Assembly: GCA_964058805.1 (NCBI GenBank)
Contig: CAXKVV010000716.1
Span: forward strand, 1-36,155
Length of the DNA: 36,155 nucleotides
Direction: 5' to 3'
DNA from: Schoenoplectus triqueter
Lineage: Eukaryota; Streptophyta; Magnoliopsida; Poales; Cyperaceae
This document shows, one piece after another, positions 31,504-36,155 of the stretch. A program made the translations under genes and the position numbers. Position 1 is the stretch's first letter; the number at the start of each line of letters is the position of its first letter. Under the pieces are notes generated by a model. That model was not told the DNA's origin. It saw only the letters and a list, made by a program, of their open reading frames with translations, and made no database searches.

Positions 31504-31917
31504 AGTTTGTCCATTGTTCTTCCGGTAGTATTTCGGCTGAAACGCTACCAGTCCAAATTTTAATTTTTCATGCTTAAAATTTTAATTTAAGTAGCTCAAT
31601 AAAATATTTATATCATAATCTTATAGAATATAAATTTTTATCATGTTTGGAGTTAGTTTACTATGGTTAATGGTTTTTGAAAGATAACTATAAAATAATA
31701 GAAAATTAATAAAATTTGTATGTCAAAAAAGCTTACTTTCTAAAAATCATTAAGCATAGTAAATTAACTCTAAACATGATAAAAATTAGTATTCTATAAA
31801 ATTAGGATATAAAATTTTTATTGAGTTACTTAAATTAAAATTTTGAGCATGAAAAATTATAATTTGGTCTGATAGTGTTTTGGCTTAAGTGCTACTGAAC
31901 GCACAATAAACAAACTT
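31504..31917. mobile_element. Foldback MITE flanked by TA repeats
   Basis: The ends AGTTTGTCCATTG and (reverse complement) AAGTTTGTTTATTG open a long imperfect hairpin. Its arms share GGTAGTATTTCGGCTGAAAC/AGTAGCACTTAAGCCAAAAC and TTTTTATCATGTTTRGAGTTA. It lies between TA tracts, so the target duplication cannot be read. It is non-coding. Confidence 0.7.
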
Positions 31918-31930
31918 TATATATATATAT

Positions 31931-32546
31931 AGAGAGAGAGGGGGGGGCTAGGGTGCTCCATGGAGCACCAAACCTCTTGTGCTTCACGCCCGTATCTCGA
32001 ATTTAAAAGTTCAAATGGCCAATCCAAACCATTGAACATGATCTTCATATTGAAATATCTTTGGAGATCAAATTTTATTTTATTTTTAAATTTTTTGCTA
32101 TATTTTAGATGGGTACAAAATCACTAGTTTTGGATAGTGCAAAAATCATTATATCAACAAACTTTGTGCCCATCAAGAGCGTTGTGTGCTTTGCGCTCTA
32201 ATTTTAATTTTAAGTCAGAAATGATCGATCCAAACTGCTCAATCTAATCTCCATATCAAAATCTATTAGTAAACCAAATTTTATATTTTTTTTCAAATTT
32301 ATTTGCTATTTTTTTTGGATAGGGGGGTACCGTTATTTTTGGATGAACCAGAATTATCAGATCAAGTCATTTTCTCCTCACCAGAAAAATTCTAAAAAAT
32401 ATATAAATTTTAGTTTCCTAATAGATTTTTATATAAAGATTAGATTGAACGGTTCAGATCGATTATTTCTGGCTATTAAGAATAAAGTACAAAGCACACA
32501 ATACTTTTGTGCTTTGCAAAGCACCATAGTCGGACTCTCTCTCTCT
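31931..32546. mobile_element. MITE with terminal palindromes and GA-rich ends
   Basis: It is bounded by AGAGAGAGAG on the left and CTCTCTCTCTC on the right. Just inside the left end is a perfect 18-bp palindrome, GGTGCTCCATGGAGCACC (31952-31969). Just inside the right end is a perfect 16-bp palindrome, GTGCTTTGCAAAGCAC (32509-32524). The arms share GATCSATTT/AACCATTGAACATGATC-type motifs in inverted order. The middle repeats a GTGTGCTTTGCGCTCT motif near 32185, so an internal partial duplication is likely. The open frame 32343-32585 covers one arm and is not a gene. Confidence 0.65.
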
Positions 32547-33010
32547 ATATATATATATATATTTTATCCAATAAATAACAGATAAAGAATAGCTCTTATC
32601 CGCATCCTTACCTTATAAGTTAACGAAATTATTTTCTTATCCATACCTGATAACTTAATGAAAATAAAATTTTACCCATATTTATCTTATCTGATATCAT
32701 ATTTATCTTATCTGACATTATATGAATTAAGTAAATGACCAAATGGCTTTCGTCGATGGTCCCAAAAACACTTGATTTATAGGTCCTTATTAAACTAAAA
32801 CGATGGCGAAAGGTAGATCACTTATTCTTGAAATACCTAAAAAAACTTAATTCTTGGAATGAATTAAATATCTAATTAAGAAACAAATATAGATTAACTC
32901 AATTCACTTGGAAACGCAAATCTAATGTAGATACGGACGTGGAACATGTCGTATCTGATAAGATGAGTATGGGTAATGTGGATTAACTCACTTCACTTCA
33001 AAACGCAAAC
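32547..33010. other. Gene-free stretch
   Basis: A TA tract, then TTATCC/TTACC motifs (see 30802-31503) and AT-rich DNA. No gene is seen. Confidence 0.35.
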
Positions 33011-33389
33011 TACAAAACCTTCCGTATTTCGCATTCGCATCTTGAATTTGAATGTCTAATCGATCCAAATCGTTGATTATGATCTTCATATTAAAATATC
33101 TTTAGAAATCAAATTATATATATTTTTTTTAAATTATTTGCTACTTTTTAGATAGATATAAAATTTATTAATCTAATGATTTTTACATCATCCAATACTA
33201 ATGATTTATCACGCATCTAAAAAATAATAAAAAATTAAAAAATATACAATCTGATTGTCAAAAATATTTCAATATGAAGATCATATTCAACAATTTCGAT
33301 CGATCATTTGGACTTTCAAATTTAAGATATAGACACGAAACATCAGAAATTTTATAATTTATGAAGCACCATAGTATCAATCTCTCTCT
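33011..33389. mobile_element. Second, degenerate copy of the palindrome-ended MITE family
   Basis: The right end, CACCATAGTATCAATCTCTCTC, matches the right end of 31931-32546 (CACCATAGTCGGACTCTCTC). The interior repeats TGATCTTCATATTRAAATATCTTT and pairs with AAAAATATTTCAATATGAAGATCATATTCAAC in inverted order. The left end has lost the GA tract and palindrome, so the start is approximate. Confidence 0.55.
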
Positions 33390-33390
33390 G

Positions 33391-33504
33391 CATATATATT
33401 TAATAGATATAGTTTGATAAGTTGCATATATATTTAATAGATATAGTTTGATAAGTTGATTGTGCCTTGGTTATATATATTTAATAGATATAGTTTGATA
33501 AGTT
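33391..33504 (+). repeat. Short tandem repeat, three units
   Basis: The unit ATATATTTAATAGATATAGTTTGATAAGTT occurs three times (starting near 33392, 33426 and 33475). The first two are adjacent; the third follows after TGATTGTGCCTTGG. A related GAATGTGCCTGGG follows the third unit, so the spacer is also repeated. Confidence 0.85.
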
Positions 33505-34084
33505 CGAATGTGCCTGGGCTTAAATCCATCACAATATTAATACATGTTCACTTATTTAACTTTGTGTCCATCCTGTTGGATCTGCCACTGAGTAAACTTA
33601 CCCCATATCACCAAAAGTAAAACAAATCGAATTCTAGAACAACATAAAGTTGAGAGTTGAGATGATTCTTGTTTAGATGGAGCAAACAAGAATCATTTCT
33701 TCCAAGTTTCACAGTTAGAAATTGAATTAGATATCAGTTAAGCCCATTAAACTTGCCAGTTAGTTGATGCCTGCAAAAGTGCGCCCCGACATGTATACAC
33801 AGTGCAATTACATTCATCTTTACCCCCTGGAAATTAAAAAATCTATTAAATGCAACCTAATTCATGCATTTTTTGCAACAAGAAAACTACCTGTGTTTTC
33901 TACTAGAGATTCAGAGTTCCACGGAAACAGAGTGCTCTTTTTTTTTAAGAAAAAAATATTAATGGAATAGAAGTACTCTTAATTACATTCAATTATTACA
34001 TTGTAGTATAGAGGAATCATCAAAATTTGTCAAACCAATCCCAAAATATAAAACATATCTTGTATTTGGAATTTGAACACCTAT
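33505..34084. other. Gene-free stretch, includes the 3' flank of the mannanase gene
   Basis: The last part before 34085 should carry the 3' untranslated region of the minus-strand mannanase gene. The frame 33764-33970 shows no domain. Nothing else is recognised. Confidence 0.4.
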
Positions 34085-35269
34085 CTATTCACAAATATTT
34101 TTGAAAGTTTGTTTAACCAAATTGCTGCCATATCTCAATCCTGCCAGACGACATGATTGCTCCTTCAACAAAGAATGCAATAAGGGGATGTTCTCTGGTA
34201 TAAATGCAAAGCTGTCATGGTATGCCTCCATGCCTTCAACCATTAGTTGCCATACAAAGGCACCAGAACCAGCACCATTCTTCCTTGCAGATTCATAAAT
34301 TATATCAAAAATAGATTTGTAAAAGATCAACCTGTGCGAGTGGTCATATCCCCTGGCTTCATTTGAGAGCCCGAATTCGGTGAACAATACTGGCTTTTTT
34401 AGTATTTTCTCCCCGTCTTCTATGTGGGATTTTACCCACTTTGACACAAATCTTTCCTTATCAGTAATATCAGCATGCAACAACCTGCATACAGAAAATA
34501 GGAAAAAGAATTTAAGTACTATTTCTTAAATTCATTGATATTGTTTTTCTTGTGTACCGATTCTCATGCCATGAATTCATCTTTTTGATTTAGTGTAAAA
34601 GAAATCTTTAAAAAGAAAAGCTTACAATATTGCCCCTAAAGTGATGCTTACCAACTGTCAGGGTACACATGGACAGAAGCAAAATCAATAGTGGAAACTT
34701 TCGAGTTGCGAATAAAGTCCAAGCCAAGCATACTAAACCATTCGCCAGGATTTACATTAATCTTCTCCGGTGAGGATGTTGGACCATAGAAGCCCTCCAA
34801 ACCAACAGTTAAAAGATGGTTTTGGTCTATTGATTTTACATACTGTGACATCTCTTCAATCCAATTCTGTACAATTTTAAAATGAATAAATAAATAAATA
34901 CTTCAATCTTTCTGTCATTACCATGAATTTGTAAAAATCACTTGAAATAAAAAATCTTGCAACTGCTAGTTGATGTTGTTATAGTATTCACACAGATTAA
35001 CATGCCAAACCACCAAACAGTTTTGTTATTCTATTTGCAGTCCACTTGATATATTGTTCTTCAGTTTTTAGGGTTTAACAGCCCTTACTGGCATTAGTCC
35101 GATCTGGTATCAGTAGGCATCGGTGATTATAGACAAGTAGACTGACCTGAAGTGTACGGCCTGACGAGTCAGATGCACATCTTGGCTCATTCATCAATTC
35201 CCAGGCAAAGATGGTTGGGTCGTCCTTATACTGGATACCAGTGATGTGGTTCCTCCTTGTCAATAGAGT
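34085..35269 (-). CDS. Endo-beta-1,4-mannanase (GH5), last three exons; 5' part outside window
   Basis: Three minus-strand exons join in frame: 35269-35147 (123 bp), 34866-34652 (215 bp) and 34484-34085 (400 bp with TAG). Together they give 245 codons, about the C-terminal 55-60 percent of a plant mannan endo-1,4-beta-mannosidase. Junctions are CTTCAG/GTCAGT..TTGTACAG/AATTGG and GACAGTTG/GTAAGC..GTATGCAG/GTTGTT, the second splitting a Trp codon. Exon 1 here carries [15 protein letters not shown] with the acid/base Glu of NEP. Exon 2 carries [13 protein letters not shown] and the substrate-site HVYPDSW. Exon 3 carries [10 protein letters not shown] with the nucleophile Glu of TEFG and the Trp of FVWQLM. 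Known family members are secreted and cut mannan and glucomannan in cell walls during germination, fruit softening and wall remodelling. The spacing and motifs look most like the MAN6-type branch, from memory. No lesion is seen. Signal peptide and promoter lie beyond the right edge. Confidence 0.93.
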
Positions 35270-36155
35270 CTATCAATTTTAAAAAGAAGAAAAAATAAAA
35301 TAAAAGCTAAAAAATAAGAACTATGTCATGGTTGAGTCATTAGAGAACTAATCAATTTCAACTGTCATTTCACTTTTATTTGTCTAGCAGTTGCTTAAAA
35401 TCAGTCATTTCCATTTAATAATCCTGTTAGCTTACTGTCTGGAAAGAAGCGACAATGTCAACTAAGAAAACTTGGACAAGAGAAATGAATAGTTGACTAC
35501 ACAAATTGGAAATGGAAAGTTTTTGACTTTAGAACACAAAAGAGGAAATGTTGTAAACTCTAAGGACTATTTATTATTTCTTATCACAACTTTTCATGGC
35601 ACTGAACACTGAATTGTAAATGGCTTGTTGAACTCTTTCATCAATTCCATATTTTAAATAATAAAGGACAATAAACTATGATCACAAGAACCAACAGCAG
35701 CTTAGTCATGGGCAAACACTATAAATATTGATTTTTTTTCCCCAAAAATAAAAGCACCGTTGGTTGCTTGAGCATGAACCCACATGTTTTGTCCTGACTG
35801 TTTCTGCATCTAACCATATATACAAATAACCAACAACACCTTTGTCATTAACATAAAACTACCTTGAGTTAAAATTCAACACATTTTACACTAAAACTTT
35901 CTTGAGTTTAAATTCAACACATTCTACTCTTTCATTTCAAAATCCCCAAATGACATTAAATGCAAAGAGCATGATATTTGATTGCAGAACATCAAAAGTC
36001 AATGGAGACTGACTGCTTAGCATAAAATAGCCAAAAGTGTGAGGTCAGGAAAAAGATACATTTTGTGTATCATACAATCAGACCAAAATTAAAGATAAAT
36101 TAATGATGATAAGAGACGGTAATATTGTGAGTAGGTTTTACCAACAGTGTTTTCA
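35270..36155 (-). other. Intron of the mannanase gene running to the window edge
   Basis: The exon ending at 35269 begins after a TTGATAG acceptor. I find no coding segment matching the expected preceding mannanase exon between here and 36155, so an intron of at least 0.8 kb is likely. A tandem pair around TTGAGTTWAAATTCAACACATT lies at about 35861-35926. Confidence 0.5.

Noticed and set aside
31022..32585. Short frames at 31022-31231 and 32343-32585
   Set aside because: They lie in MITE arms or AT-rich flanks and have no domain, splice context or plausible start environment.
36138..36155. End of a further mannanase exon at the right edge (ACTGTTG followed by GTAAAA)
   Set aside because: Only 17 bases are visible and joining them to the next exon does not give the family sequence expected before LTRRNHITG.

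Overview
The window is nuclear DNA of a flowering plant. It holds a plant DREB-type AP2/ERF gene, a spliced plant endo-beta-mannanase, a Ty1/copia element primed by initiator-Met tRNA, CACTA, MULE and hAT-type transposons, and many short inverted-repeat elements in AT-rich DNA. I cannot fix the species or decide monocot versus eudicot. All calls were made by reading the sequence. Repeat identities were judged by eye.

Layout. (a) 1-1424: right part of a Tourist-like inverted-repeat element whose interior has become an ATAATC-type satellite. A second copy lies inverted at 24939-26000. (b) 3370-3948 (minus): intact single-exon DREB-type transcription factor gene. (c) 4325-8800: gene-free DNA with two inverted copies of a GGGTC-rich hAT MITE and a MITE with a 9-bp target duplication. 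(d) 8800-24383: a nested block whose outer shell is a non-autonomous CACTA element with characteristic subterminal repeats. Inside it are a decayed coding remnant, a solo LTR (22903-23886), and a Mutator-like element (11026-21839) bracketed by ~850-bp direct repeats. The MULE carries two convergent genes, each with a pyrimidine-rich leader exon at its own end of the element: a GRF-zinc-finger protein (plus) and a FAR1-type transposase (minus). Both are broken. A full copia element (14390-21387) with apparently identical 400-bp LTRs, an ATCAT target duplication and an open 1344-codon gag-pol sits in the transposase leader intron and is the youngest layer. (e) 26000-34000: gene-free, densely packed with MITEs, several with recognisable 8- or 9-bp target duplications. 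(f) 34085-35269 (minus): the last three exons of an endo-beta-1,4-mannanase (GH5) with both catalytic glutamates. The 5' exons lie beyond the right edge.

Only the DREB gene and the mannanase look like host genes. No new host pathway is evident. The most unusual material is structural: the MULE pairing a FAR1-type transposase with a GRF zinc-finger gene, its exact bracketing by long direct repeats without a target duplication, a foldback MITE whose loop has flipped between those repeats, a tRNA-like box A/box B module antisense in the copia leader, and a MITE that has turned into a higher-order satellite.
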